From the NCBI GenBank assembly GCA_911728435.2, contig OU452203.1:13351651-13415650 (forward strand): a stretch of 64,000 bases of DNA. The letters are read 5' to 3'. The position numbers and the translations under genes are program-made. Below the pieces are notes generated by a model. That model was not told the DNA's origin. It searched no databases and saw only the letters and a list, made by a program, of their open reading frames with translations. Below, one piece after another: positions 47,341 to 58,759 of this stretch (its first letter is position 1; every line of letters starts with the position of its first letter). This stretch comes from Apoderus coryli. Taxonomy: Eukaryota > Arthropoda > Insecta > Coleoptera > Attelabidae.

Positions 47341-48139
47341 TTTCAGAGTGGTTATACTGTCGCTTATATTTAAGCTGGTTCGGTGCAGTAGTGGTTTTTT
47401 TAGATACTGGCTCCCAAAGAAGAGGGGACCGTAGCATTTGCTGCCTTCTGCGTCATGGTAATCCGGCACAAGATCCACGTTGTCATACACAACTTGTTGC
47501 TTTAATCTGTCGCCTGCAAACTTCTAGCTGACTGTGGAGGGAATATTTCGGATGTACTTTCCTTCACGAATGTTCTTTGCAAAGATAGTTCAAAAGAAAC
47601 ATTCAATTTAATGATGGTTAATCTTCCAACACCTTTTTGACACAATCATGGAAAAATACTTTTGACATTTATAGAATAACCGTTCGGAATCCTATACTTG
47701 TTCTTTACAATGTGCAACTAAAACACGTTTGCATTCCATCTTAGCGTCAATCAGCATTAACTGTAGACACATACATACGTTCGTATACGTATAATAAACT
47801 AAAACAGATCAGTGCATTCTATATTTTAATGATTGAAGGCATGCACATTTTGTTATTTGAATTTTTCCGTTCGCTCGTTATGTGATTGATAGCTTATCTT
47901 GTTTATTCTAACGAACTATAATAACTAGATGGTATATGTACTTAAGTAGCAAAACTGATTATATTCGGATTGCTAGTAATAAGACATTGCACAACTTTTA
48001 GTTTTATGTGTGTGAGTAAAACAGTTCCCCATTGTCCCAAACCTATGTAAATCTGATACGTTAATTTAGTATCACGACCGTTTCAATCGCGTCTTAGGAA
48101 ATCTTTCTCTATTTACAAATACCGAGAACATAGAACTTT
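47341..48139. other. No recognisable gene
   Basis: Possibly the 5' flank of the Tc1 relic up to about 47600, then AT-rich DNA. Confidence 0.35.
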
Positions 48140-48670
48140 TTAGAGTTAGTGGTGGAGATATTTATAGTCGTGCCATGTTCTATGACTCATCGTTACTATA
48201 AAGATCCAGTTTTATCGTATTCGGGTCATTAATCTTTGAACTATCGTTGATCAAGCAACTCAATCGGGAAGAAAAGGTAAGACATGGAGAAATCGAACAA
48301 CTGCGCCGATATAAAGTTCTTACCTAAGCAAGGAAAGTCTGTTTAAACCATGCCACCGCAAAAAATGCTGATCCCACCACAAAAACAACAGCGCCTCAAA
48401 TGTTTTCTTGTGTTATTGGTCCTCTCTATGGAAGATAAGGATTGTTACTGGAGACGATACCGCAAATGGTCATCCCACCTCAAAAACAACAGCGCCTCAA
48501 ATTTTCTCTTGTGTTTTTGGTCCTCTGTAAGGAAGATAAGGATTGTTACTGGACCTGGGTTCATCACAATGAACGTGAGTCCATGTAATGACAAAAGAGG
48601 CACAGGTCCACCCAAGAAGTTTAAGGTCACGCAGTATCGATTGATTATAAAATTCAAGGTGTTTCTATAA
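48140..48670 (+). pseudogene. mariner transposase relic with a 101-bp internal tandem duplication
   Basis: This is a second member of the family seen at 640-1130, sharing its leader and the motif region. The sequence AAAAACAACAGCGCCTCAAA through GATTGTTACTGGA occurs twice with an offset of 101 bp (about 48381-48453 and 48482-48554). The duplicated part covers the strand encoding the IVTG of the first catalytic block. It then reads WVHHNERES and STQEV-x-GHA in shifted frames. The element is inactive. Confidence 0.6.
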
Positions 48671-48689
48671 CTGCACAATACTTCTCTTC

Positions 48690-49370
48690 GAACTTAATAG
48701 TTGAGTAAATTAAATTTGTAGAAAAATCAAGTATCTAAGAATGTTCCATGTGTACATCTATTGTGTAATGTGTGGATTTATTGAGGAAAATGTGCTGGAA
48801 TATGTTTATGGTGAAAATCTTCAAATAAAGTGTGGCATCACCGAATTTCTCATCTTTTCTTGATTGTTGTCAGTTTTTAATGAATTGAATTGAATGAAAT
48901 AAAAATAATATGGAATTTTTTGCAGAACCAAATTATTTTAGCAAACATAACAAAATAAACTTGGGGAAATAAAGTTTATGTTTAATGAAGCATCTGCGCG
49001 TGTATCGGGTGTAAATATATTTCGGATTAATTACGGTATTGCGCAAATAATGAGTACGATTGTAGGATAGCGATAATTTCAAAAACAGTCTGGCAGCCGA
49101 GTATTGTTAGTTGGTACGTTTTTGAAGCGAGTAGATTCCATAAGCATAACACACAAATCTGTTTTCTTTTCTAATGGCTTTACTTTAATGAAAAAAGTGA
49201 AGATTTGGGAACTATGTTAAAAATGTTTCCCTTCAAAGAAGCCTCAACAAAAGTAAACGTTGCATTACTTTGACTATTTACACGTATGTTAAAACACATG
49301 GCATATTTTACGCTAGTTTTGAATGTCAGAAATCCGTGCCGAACTTTAGCCTGTTTTCGTTGAAGATCTC
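48690..49370 (+). repeat. Dispersed repeat, R segment (most complete copy)
   Basis: Contains the TGTGTAATGTGTGGATTT block, the GTAAATATATTTCGGATTAA block, the TCTGGCAGCCGAG block, the CATAAGCATAACACACAAATC block and the CCTGTTTTCGTTGAAGAT ending in one run. Compared with the copies at 51450 and 59330 it has about 250 bp more in its middle, which the 13.2 kb copy also has. Confidence 0.75.
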
Positions 49371-49689
49371 TAAGTAGACTGTTCCTAAATATTGGTTTAT
49401 GTCAAATACTTACTGATGAAATATTATTTTATGGTATATCGTCATTTTTGTTCCAGATCGTCCGCAAGCCACACAGCTAACCATTTTCAATGTTTTAAAT
49501 CAGTTCAAAGCTAAAACTACCTTCCAATGTCACAAACTAAAAAGTATAGGTATTTAAGTTTATAATTTCGCTGTATTTCACTGTCAATTCTCACAAATAC
49601 ACTAATATTACTTAGACGATAATTGATGTAAACAAAGATACAGTTGGAAACACTAAAAGTGCCAAACGAAATGAGTCACAAATGGTGTT

Positions 49690-49925
49690 TCAAAATGGAG
49701 GCTCCGACGTCATATCCGTCGCATGCATCTGAATGGTAAAAACACGTTTGTCGCCTTCCATCCCTCTTTATATTCTAAACTTGCTCCAGCACACAAAAGT
49801 TGTGCTGCATTCGAGATTATAAATCACCCACTCCATAGTCCAGACCTGGGCCCGAGTGAAAAGAACTTCGTGGGAAGAAATTTACGAGCAGTGATGAAGT
49901 TTAGGAAGCAGTTCAACATTTAATG
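49690..49925 (+). pseudogene. mariner transposase C-terminal fragment
   Basis: The frame includes APAHKSCAAFEIINHPLHSP and DLGPSEKNFVGRNLRA. The family form is NAPAHxSxxxxxFL...PPYSPDLAPSDYFLFxxLK. The second catalytic region (normally HDNAPAH) and the third (SPD) are both visible, but about 30 residues between them are lost. It ends at a TAA at 49921-49923. Confidence 0.6.
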
Positions 49926-50180
49926 ATATTATTACGTTTTTATTTGTTACCTTCATCCCCCATCCCGTGGAATTAGGCGCGAATTAGGCGCGGATAGTTC
50001 ATAACTCGAGCTGGAAATCATTTATATAATATACAAATGGCCAGACATTAGACTTAGACTCAGTTGCAGTCCTCGAGGCAATAGTTCAACCTTAAAAATA
50101 TGTGGCAAGGCTTGTAGGTATAATTATTTTTTTCAACTAGTCGAGAGACTAGATCGAATCGAATATATCGATACATTGCA

Positions 50181-50881
50181 GAATAGTTGTTGCAGGGTCG
50201 TGTTTGGACTTTGGAAATTTGATAGAGTGTCTGACAAAATTAACCAACTTGGCTGGCCGCGGGTCGAGAATATCGTGAAGTATCATTATTCTATATTTGT
50301 GTTTAGACTCTTGGCTTCATCCACACCACCATACCTTCGCGATAAATTGCACTATAGAGGTGATTTACATGATGTTAACGTTCGGCATAGGAATAAACTC
50401 CATATTCCCTCAAACTGCCATTTTTAAAAGATCATTTAAATATACCGCAGCAATCATATATTATATATAATGGCATTCCTGAGAATGCAAAGGCACAGCA
50501 TGTCAATGTGTTTCGCGGGCACTGTCGCGACCTGTATGTTGAATCGCAGTTCCAATGATTCTTGATCGTATTATTGATTTCGTGCTACATTGTATAGGTG
50601 TATTCTTTAGGTAAATTTTCTTTTTAGGTTTATGTTTTTTTATATTATTTTTATATTTTTTTTTCTGTACCATGTTAACAACTAATACTTAAGGTTCTAT
50701 TGATCTTTTATCTCGAATCCTTATTGTACTTATTGGGTATGTTTTTGTTACTATTATTACGAGATTGTTTATCCGTACTGAGGTTAAGTTGAATAGCTTT
50801 TAGCTAAACTTCGCCTGTAAAACACCAAAAATGTATCTAATTATAATAAAGTCGCTGTATTATTATTATCATTATTATTTC
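50181..50881 (+). mobile_element. Jockey-type LINE, 5'-truncated, nested insertion with TTGCA target duplication
   Basis: The coding part reads LQNSCCRVVFGLWKFDRVSD, LGWPRVENIVKYH, FRLLASSTPPYLRDKL, RHRNKLHIP and then, after one frameshift, TAIFKRSFKYTAA, WNGIPENAKA. This is the C-terminal tail of a jockey-like RT ORF (family: LQNxxxRFVYGLRKYDHVS...PxYLLDKL...FxRSFSYxAxxxWNxLP). A 3' UTR ends with AATAAAGTCGCTGTATT and a TTA/ATT tract. TTGCA at 50176-50180 and at 50882-50886 brackets it, as expected for target-primed insertion. Confidence 0.8.
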
Positions 50882-51220
50882 TTGCAACTCTATGTTAATG
50901 AAAGAAAGAATATATCGAAATATATCTATTAATGAAAGAAAGTTGCCATTTTGAGTACCGCGTCAAATTAAATGTAACCATTAGGTCTGCAGTTTTGTTT
51001 ACAATAACATTCGCCACGTCAAACACCAATATTTTATCATTTGCTAGGCTTCGTGGCATATATCAAAATGTTTCAAATTTTCCACGCTATATAATAACCG
51101 TAAATTCGTATCATGAAAGTGTATAATTAATGAAATATCTGGTAAAAAGAATTGAATAAACATGTCAGGTAACAATATGTGCAGACCGGCTACAATTTAG
51201 ATAATAATAAAAAAAGTACC

Positions 51221-51283
51221 GTGGACCAGTTTCGAACTTGCAACCTTACGATTACAAAGAGAAAACGCCAACAGGTATGCATG
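51221..51283 (-). other. tRNA-like segment inside the composite repeat (copy A)
   Basis: The reverse complement resembles the lower part of a tRNA: a region TTCTCTTTGTAATCG aligning with an anticodon arm, AAGGTTGCAAGTTCGAAAC with a T arm and B-box-like GTTCGAAAC, and a closing GGTCCACGG. It is not a functional tRNA: the acceptor and D arms are degenerate. It matches copy B at 59063-59126. Confidence 0.45.
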
Positions 51284-51850
51284 ATTCGTCATTAAATAGA
51301 ACCTAGATGGTGACGACTGTAAAATAGGCATATTGGTTGCCAAATATGTCAACCTGTGTCATGTAAAAACAATTCTGCCCGATTTAGTTCATGTGAATAG
51401 TATTTAAATAAAAATAAGTCTAAATTAGGAGTTTTTTTTAGATAAAAGAATGTGTTAATATTTGCTATATTATTGTGGAAGTTGGATAAATTAAATTTGT
51501 TGGAAAATCAAGGATCAAATCATGTTTAAATATATTGTGTAATGTGTGGATTTGTTGAGGAAAATGTGCTGAAATATGTTTGTGGTGAAATTTTTAAAAA
51601 AGTCTGACAGCAGAGCATATGTTAGTATGTTGTTAAGGCGAGTAGATTTCCATAGAAAATGACATTGCTTTCATGAAAAAATTTGACGATTTGAGAACTA
51701 TTAAAAAAAAGAAGCCTCACAACGCATTGCGCTGAATATTTAAACGTACCTATGTAAAACCACATGGCATACTTTACACTTGTTTTGATTTTCAGAAACT
51801 CTACCCTACCTTAACTCTGTTTTCGTTGAATATTAGAGTGAATAAAAGCT

Positions 51851-52507
51851 ATCAAGTTTAATTATTTATTATTACGATTCCATAACCGACTGTGACGTCA
51901 CTGACAATTTTTATTGATCCAGACTTTATTTTTCTATCGAAGGATGAAGCAGTCTTTTGTTTATACAATTAATAAATTTTTAATAATTAAAAACATATCT
52001 CGATAATATTCCGCATACGATGCAAATACCTTGAACTGTTATTAAATAAAACTGTGTTAATGAAGCAATAAAAAATAATAATAAAATAACAGCCTCTTTA
52101 AAGTGCAATGTACAAATAGAAATATACACGAACCAAACGAGTAAAATTGCTATTGACAATAAAGTAAACTGCTACTAACAGCCAATATACAAGTTGATCA
52201 AGTTGAAGGTCGTCGCAGTCTGTATGTTTGTAGAAGTTTTCAATATAATCTTGCATTCTCCGCATATTCCACCACTGGTTTGAGTTGGCTTTCAACAAAA
52301 CGAACGGTCAACATAATACTTCTTCACATATATTCCTAAATTTATTATACTACTACTAAATTTTTGTTTAGGTACCGGTAAACCAAACCAATAGATTATT
52401 TGGAAAATCATTTTAGTCTTATTAAACAACAAAGTGGCAAATTCCGTAATCATTTGTCCAATTTTAACGACCCTGTAAAAAGTTGTTGCTTTTAAATTTA
52501 TTTTCAG
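51851..52507. other. No recognisable gene; possible intron at its end
   Basis: AT-rich DNA. The last bases before 52508 read TTTATTTTCAG, a good splice acceptor for the P-type exon that follows. Confidence 0.35.
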
Positions 52508-52933
52508 GAACAAAGAATTGTGAAGGAGATGATGACGATGTTCTTTTAAAAATAACTGATATGAGTCACTCGGGGAACCACGTAGACAGTACAGAAATTA
52601 AATCCACTGAAGCGGAAGATTCAATTGTAGAACAGGCGATACATCAGCGGATATTTGATTAGAAAATCACTAATTAAGCATACTTCTGAAATTTGCGAGA
52701 ACTACGCAAAAGTACACAAAGATATTGAACTTTCTTTACTATTTTGCCATTTAAAAGCGTTCAAAAATGCAAACTCGGACTCGTTTGGCAACCTTATGAT
52801 ACCCTATAACATTTTTGTTAGTTTTTTTTCCAATGTATATTCAGTTTTTGATGAAAATATTGGAAACATTTCTACAAACCCTAACATTGTAAGACATCAT
52901 CTTGTTGCAGTAAGCAAAAACATAAATTAAATT
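52508..52933 (+). pseudogene. P-element/THAP9-type transposase C-terminus, one frameshift
   Basis: Directly after a TTTTCAG acceptor the frame reads NCEGDDDDVLLKITD, then an acidic stretch to DSIVEQAIH. A one-base shift near 52640 gives RYISGYLIRKSLIK, C-x-N-Y-AKVHKD, FKAFKNANSDSFGNLMIPY and FSNVYSVFDENIG, ending at TAA (52928-52930). In THAP9 and P-superfamily transposases the C-terminus has the same order: N-C-E-x-D-D-D acidic block, a Y-I-A-G-Y block, then C-x-x-C and an FGNL-type stretch. The cysteines are only partly kept. It could be the last exon of an element with introns. The preceding exons are not adjacent. Confidence 0.65.
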
Positions 52934-55025
52934 CTACCTAGTCTACATTTCCCTAAGGAATATATTATAATTGTTATATATTATAATTATTTATATTATA
53001 TTATTATAATTGTCCAATTGTTTATACGACTAAAATTATTTTAGACTTTAAAGTATAACAGCAACTTCAAAAATTTTAATAAAAATAAATTACTCGTTTG
53101 GAGACATTTGTAAATATTATATGTAAAGTAAATGTTAAATAACTCGAAATATAAAAATATATGGTATATTAAATACAACCCTAGGCCAGTTCTGTGCGGG
53201 AACGGTTAAATACTGAAAAATCTATCGGGAGCCGGTCCCGATAATGCGTACAGAAGACCGAGGACATAGGCGCCCTTATCGGATCTCTCTTTCTGTTATT
53301 CTTCTGATTGTTATATATTCTTGTGGTATAACTAATTGGATATTATGCATTGAGTCGCCTTCATGCTTTGCTAGATGAAGGGATTTGTATTTGTCTCGAA
53401 AATTATGTATCTATTATTTTTAGTAAATAGCTGTTCTCGCTCTGACTCGTTCAGCTTATTATTTCCCATATATATTAATGTTATTAAAATTCGCGTGGCG
53501 TTCGGGCAAGACAAACTATACTAATTTGGTTTCTGATAAAAAAAAGGGGGTAAACGAGCAACAGAATCGACAGCAACACCCCCTACTTGATCCCGCATTT
53601 AAGCCTGTGTAGGGTAAATAAACTCTGAATTTGTGAACGAGGCTAAATAGAATCAGAAGAAAAGAAAGAGCAAATTAACGCCTAAACGTTACTTGAATAG
53701 AAATATAAATAAATAAAGCCTGCTTCGCCAGGATTCCACTGCAACTAATCACTTAAATACGCAAAATCATAGTGCAATTAATTTGACAAGTGTTTGATTC
53801 ATCATGAGAAATTTAGTATCTAAATTTTAAATTTATGATTAAAAGCAGAGGTCGAACGTTTGCATTTGGCGTATGCATACTCCTCTCTTAAAGCATCAGT
53901 TTCGATACTCAACTATTACGAGCGTATAAATGAGTTTCACACTTATTACAAGAATAGCCAATATGATAAAGCAACCTTTATAGCAACAATGTAGTTCTTT
54001 ATTTTTGTTCAAATTTTCGTCGAATATTTTAATTGGGAAATAGCTGTACAAAGCTCTGACATCAGATTATTGAGCTTCTGCTTTCAGCTTACAATAATAT
54101 TGAATTGGGACCACTGGTGGTAACGTACTCCAGCTAATGTTTGGCTTCACATAATAATTTTCTAACGACATAGCCCAACACTGTTTACCGTGGATGTAAC
54201 ATGAGTCAAGCGATGTTTTGAGATTGTGTTAGAAAGGTCAGTTCCTCTGTGAATATGAATATAAATTTTATCGAAAGCAACATATTATTTATTTACGATG
54301 AACACAATACAACGATTACTTTTATTTTGTGTTTTTTAAACGTCTATATTCATAAATGTATGTATATTATGATAGATAGTCAATGAAATTAAAGGTTTTA
54401 GGAAAAGACAGTATTACAATTCATTAATGACATTTGTCAAATTGAATAACTCTTAACACTACCATGAAAGTTGATTTGTACCGGCACTGATGATACATTA
54501 CGACAAATAATTTCGTGGCATAGCGGACAAAATTACTGGTGTTGCCTACAAAAGGGATTTTGTTTAATTTAGCAGAGCCTCAGTCTATTTGGGTAGAACC
54601 AGACCGAGGCATGGGTCGACAGATACTGACGAATTCATTTCGCTCTTATTATGAGCTCATCAGAGTACCATAATCGTTGCCCATCTCCAATATCAGCCTG
54701 CATTTAAGCTCAGCGAGATAGACAACAGAAGATATATGTAAACACGCACCATCTACATACACATAGTAATGCATATCCAACCACACAGAGGCCGAACAAA
54801 TCCTGTCTGTCTGTCTGCCTCTAAAGATTCCGCTTTCGAAACTCGACCACCCTGTATATCCGTGGAAGATTTGTTGCTGAGATATAAGGTGTCAAAGTAT
54901 CAGGATTTTTTTTCAGTTTTTGCAAGTTTTCTCCAATAGTTTTAGGAATAATGTATTACCATTTAGTACACTTGCTACACCTCAAAAACTCAATATATGT
55001 GGCATTTGAGAATTTTTCAAAACCT
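52934..55025. other. Unassigned; possible LTR-like sequence at 53170-53640
   Basis: At about 53540-53556 a run of eight A and five G residues resembles a polypurine tract. GC-richer sequence with GTAAATAAACTC-type signals follows. No gag or pol coding and no second LTR were found. At 54825-54858 there is a transposon end matching that at 1379. Confidence 0.3.
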
Positions 55026-55445
55026 ACAGGGTGGTACATTTTTGAGGTTTGAACTGCATGTGAGCCTCTCGAACTTTTTTGTTTAATTAATAACGAATGC
55101 TTTTAATAACAGTATATCTCAACAATAAATACATAATTAAAAAAACACTTATAAACACATAAAACATATAAACATGTAAACCGTTAGTTCAAATCGTCCA
55201 ACGTTTTCATTTATGCATATGCGACAACGTTTGCGGACAGCATTTAATGCACATCCCAACTCAACGTTGGTTATTGTGGAAAAAGTATTTTGAATTGCCT
55301 CCTCCAACATTTCCCATGAGATACTTCGCTGACTAAATGCCAAGTTTTTGATTTTTCCCCAAAGATAGAAATCTAAGGGCGTCAAGTCCGGTGATCTCGT
55401 TCTGCAAACGCCCATGAGTCCTTGATTCCCTATCCATTTATGTTT
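55026..55445 (-). mobile_element. Tc1/mariner-type element, C-terminal transposase fragment with terminal repeat
   Basis: On the minus strand WIGNQGL-MGVCRTRSPDL is followed by TPLDFYLWGKIKNL, a helix-rich EEAIQNTFSTI and RKRCRICINENVGRFE. This corresponds to WIGRxGPxxWPxRSPDLTPLDFYLWG...RRCxxCIxxxGGHFE of insect Tc1/mariner transposases, with the third catalytic Asp intact. ACAGGGTGGTACATTTTTG at about 55026 is the likely 3' terminal repeat. The element is cut at about 55445 and the N-terminal two thirds are missing. Confidence 0.75.
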
Positions 55446-55799
55446 TTTACTATATTATTTAATTTTCTTTACTTACCTATGTAATTATTTATATTTATTG
55501 TTGAGATATATTGTTGTTAAAACAGTTGCCTATACGTGACTTCTTTAATTTTGATCCCATGTTGGGGCAAGTGAGTCCCGGTTATGATCAAAAAAGCTAG
55601 TGTCTTCAGTGTCTCACGAACTAGCATACACGCAAGGTTAAGTCGTCAGGGGTCCCTAGGCAGGTTCAAACAGAGTTGGGTATAATACACTTACAAAAAC
55701 TATTTTATGCACTCTCAACGGTATATCTTCGACGAATTGCATTTCAGTTTGCTGAAGTGAAACATATCAATTATCCATTCAATAACGATCGGAAGTTGG
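55446..55799. other. No recognisable gene
   Basis: Unassigned sequence between two transposon relics. Confidence 0.35.
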
Positions 55800-56640
55800 T
55801 AGGAAAAGACCAGCTGATATTGTTTTTGAAACCTTAAGGATCCCTGTCAATCCGAAGACTTGAAGCAACAAGCAAGAGTGACTGGATTTTCGAAGCAGAG
55901 CAAATTTCCTTTGCATCGACTATTCAACTGTTATGAGACCTGCCAACAAAAACCGGAAAACTATTAGCTGAAAAAAGAAGAAAACAAGTGGGAAGAATAA
56001 CTTCATTCGGGGGAGAAAAAATACAAGCTGTATTAAAAAGCGTTTATGTCTCGTGTAGCTATGAATCCAACTTTGCTGGAACAGTGGCATTCCCTAATCT
56101 ATCAGGATGGATGGATGCCCCTATTCATTAAATTTTTAAAACAACTTATAGATTGCACGAATCCCACCAAGAGTCTCCAAGTCTTTAGACGATCGTTCAA
56201 GTCACCAGCCCATTGAGTCAATAAGCCTGGCTACAAATTGCGGAGTTTCAAAATGTTTTGAATTTACCCCCTCATACCTCGAATAGGCTACAGCCTCTTG
56301 ATGTAAGTGTGTTTAGGCCCTTCAAATCCTATCTGGCAAAAGAACTGGATCATTGGCTCACAAGTCCCATTGTCAAAAAAGCATTTACACCAATAAATAT
56401 TAGGTATAATAATAATAATAATCCGGATGTGTTCCTAGTGAACCAGCCAAGTACCTCCATCTTATCCTGAAAGCATCAATCCCTCGGTCAATTCAAATAA
56501 CTTGGCAGATGTGCACAATCCAGAATCGCCTGAAGATGACTTCCAGTGTAATGAAAAAATAGGAAAACGGCAGGGAAATATAAAAAAGGTCAACAAAAGC
56601 AGCAACAATGCAAGCAAATCATTTGATTTTTTTTTTCTAG
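55800..56640 (+). pseudogene. pogo/Jerky-like DDE transposase relic
   Basis: With several shifts the plus strand reads LSIRRLEATS (family: LSIRxPEATSxAR), TKTGKLLAEKRRKQVGRITS (family: KxxKVLAxKGxKQVGxxTS), GWMPLFIKFLKQLIDCTNPT (family: GWMxxxxFxxWLxHFxxxxxPTKDxPVLL) and, in an open frame from 56258, LPPHTSNRLQPLDVSVFRPF (family: FPPHTSHRLQPLDVxFFxPLK), where LQPLD carries the third catalytic Asp. A serine/asparagine-rich tail follows. The second catalytic LDGH block is lost. It belongs to a different pogo branch from the Tigger-like element at 32.2 kb. Confidence 0.75.
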
Positions 56641-57480
56641 GTTACGTAGTGTACTAAAATAATTAAAGTTTAATAAACGGTATTTTATTCCTAAGAGTAA
56701 AACAAATCCTGAATCGTTGAACCTTAAGGTGTCTCATTTGCCCCACTCTCCTCTACATATGAATGTATATCTGAGGATGATTTACAAGAAAACAGAAAAA
56801 GCAAGGACAACAAAAACAAAAGATGTCTACTACAACGCTTCGTCGTCATCAACTCATTTTGTTCTTTTATGGCACTCGAGTTTCGCAAGTTGTTTTAGTT
56901 ATCTATTTGCTCTTCCTCGGCCACGGCCAACTCCATGAATGAACTGTTTTGATGCCTTTATTGCCACTATTACAAACAAAAGAACACCAATAAACATTCC
57001 GGCACGAGAGTGAGGCCGTATTTTGTATTTATTTTTCTTTCTTTATGTATTTTTTACATTATTTTTATACAATTTTTTTATTTGTTCGTTCAGATGGATT
57101 TTTGTTCCATTTCTTCTTTGCGGATACTACTTATCCATCCTTTTTTTAGTTTCATTTGATTGCATTTATTGATTTCTTTTTTCTTTTGACCCATTTAAGT
57201 TTTCCTTCTTTTTATTACATACTTTGTTGTGTTTACGGTAAATGTTTTCGTTTTGATTTCATTTCAATTCTGTGTGTGACGTAGTATAAGTCAACGGAGA
57301 ACTGTGTACAGGGAGTGTCTTTGAGGTATCGCTACTGCATCATATGGTTAAAATTCTCTCAAACACGTTCAACTAAATCTGATCTTTTATCTTCTTTAGA
57401 GCAAGATAAGCTGATCTGGTAGAAATAGAAATCGTGATGGACGAAATCACAGGGAAATACTTCGAGCACTATTTCGTAGA
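56641..57480. other. No recognisable gene
   Basis: A 73-codon frame at 56717-56938 has no motif. Long T-rich tracts occupy 57010-57260. Confidence 0.4.
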
Positions 57481-57837
57481 ATGAAAATTCGCATGGAGCG
57501 TTATAAGGATGAGATGACGTGGCCGAACGTGATGCAACTTCTAAATTTTTCTTCCAATGACCAGGTTTTCGCTCTATATTTATTGAACAACCGGATGGAC
57601 TTCTATCAAAAGGAAGAAACCCAACTTATCAATTGTATCAAAAATAGCAAACACTTCGTCAACGTACCTAATCCAAACTCTTGGAAACTATCGCGTAAAA
57701 TAGGTTTTTGCTGAGGAATCAAAATAATTCTGTTAAGAAATGGGATAGACAAGTACCCATCGCAGTACTTTCCTGATATTTTTAAAGATATGATAAATGA
57801 TATACCTAAGGCTGTAAATATAAATAGATTATTTCAG
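57481..57837 (+). CDS. Unidentified open frame upstream of the hammerhead-like fold
   Basis: An ATG at 57481 opens a 77-codon frame beginning MKIRMERYKDEMTWPNVMQL and ending at TGA (57712). Shifted frames after it (KYPSQYFPDIFKDMINDIPK) continue to look coding. I do not recognise the protein. Its nearness to the ribozyme-like fold suggests part of a retroelement, but no RT or GIY-YIG motif is visible. Confidence 0.25.
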
Positions 57838-57895
57838 TTTTACTCTCTACTGAAGATGCTAACAGTGTTAGCGAAACGTGCGTATAGATTTAAAA
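57838..57895 (+). ncRNA. Hammerhead-ribozyme-like fold, Penelope type (candidate)
   Basis: The order of a type I hammerhead is present. Stem I 5' strand TTTTA...TCTA (57838-57849), core CTGAAGA (57850-57856), stem II GCTAAC/GTTAGC (57858-57863, 57867-57872) with a 3-nt loop, core GAAA (57873-57876), minimal stem III CG-TG-CG (57877-57882), cleavage-site UA (57883-57884, preceded by G, i.e. a GUA triplet) and stem I 3' strand TAGA...TAAAA (57885-57895). Short stem III is typical of hammerheads in Penelope-like retroelements. One extra T (57857) between the core and stem II departs from the canonical form, so activity is uncertain. Confidence 0.5.
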
Positions 57896-58431
57896 TAGTG
57901 TGTTGAATAAGCAGTAAAACGTGAGTATTCTTCAAAATCTGTCAACCCACGACTCACTTTGATTTCCCTGCTTTAAACTGGGACTCTAATTTGAACAAAA
58001 TCCTCAGTGGATATAAGTGAAGAATGAACATAATAATATGCTCCTATACATAGAAAAAAAGTGTAAATTACATTACTTACATTTACATAATATCGGCATA
58101 ATAACCTTCCGTTAACGATAAATAGATAAATTCATCATTAAATATGCAGGTTTATTACGTTTACAGAGTTGGTTATTTATGAAGATAGAGGAAGAAATTT
58201 AAACTAGAATAATAACTGCTACAGTCTATAGCGTATACTTAAAATTGCAGTAGGCTCTAATTATGTTATTATCTAAAACTTGTGAGTGAGATAAGTTTTA
58301 TTTTGTTTTTCATTTTTGATTCTAATGCGGAATGTGCACCTTTTCCTCTACTACTAATGAGCAATGCAGCTTATCAACGCATAGGTGCTTGTTATTCTAT
58401 GGAAATTCAACAAAAGATAAACCTAAAAATT
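57896..58431. other. No recognisable gene
   Basis: AT-rich DNA. The 5' part of a 99-codon frame at 58282-58581 has no motif. Confidence 0.4.
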
Positions 58432-58759
58432 AAGCTGGGTACACACTTGCGAACATATGGTTTGAGTATACACGAATATGCAAATGTATACGACCCGCTC
58501 GCCGTATCTCAACGCAAATCTTGTCGTGTTTTGGTCCCCCTCAAAGAAGAAGATATTCAGCATGCGTGCTCGGTGTACTAAATGAAAATCATTTATTGAA
58601 ACTGTCAACCAATTTAACTCCTGCCTGTTAGCCAGTCATAGTACGTCTCATACTAGGTACTATTGCTCTGCTTTTGCCTTTTTTTATAATTATCAAACGT
58701 TTATTTAAATGGGGAATAGGTCTGCCTGTGTATTTTTGACAAGATTTTTCTTCCATCTC

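Larger units (their letters stand above)
50040..51850 (-). repeat. Composite dispersed repeat (body, tRNA-like segment, R segment), copy split by a LINE
   Basis: In plus coordinates the order is body (50073-50180 and 50887-51210), antisense tRNA-like segment (51221-51283) and R segment (51310-51850). The same order occurs at 58760-59490. The LINE at 50181-50881 interrupts the body and is flanked by TTGCA on both sides. Confidence 0.75.

Noticed and set aside
53170..53640. Solo LTR with polypurine tract and AATAAA-like signals
   Set aside because: No paired LTR, primer-binding site, target duplication or gag/pol sequence could be shown; kept only as a remark.
54485..54525. A third hammerhead-like CTGATGA
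   Set aside because: No GAAAC box or complementary stems follow at the required spacing.
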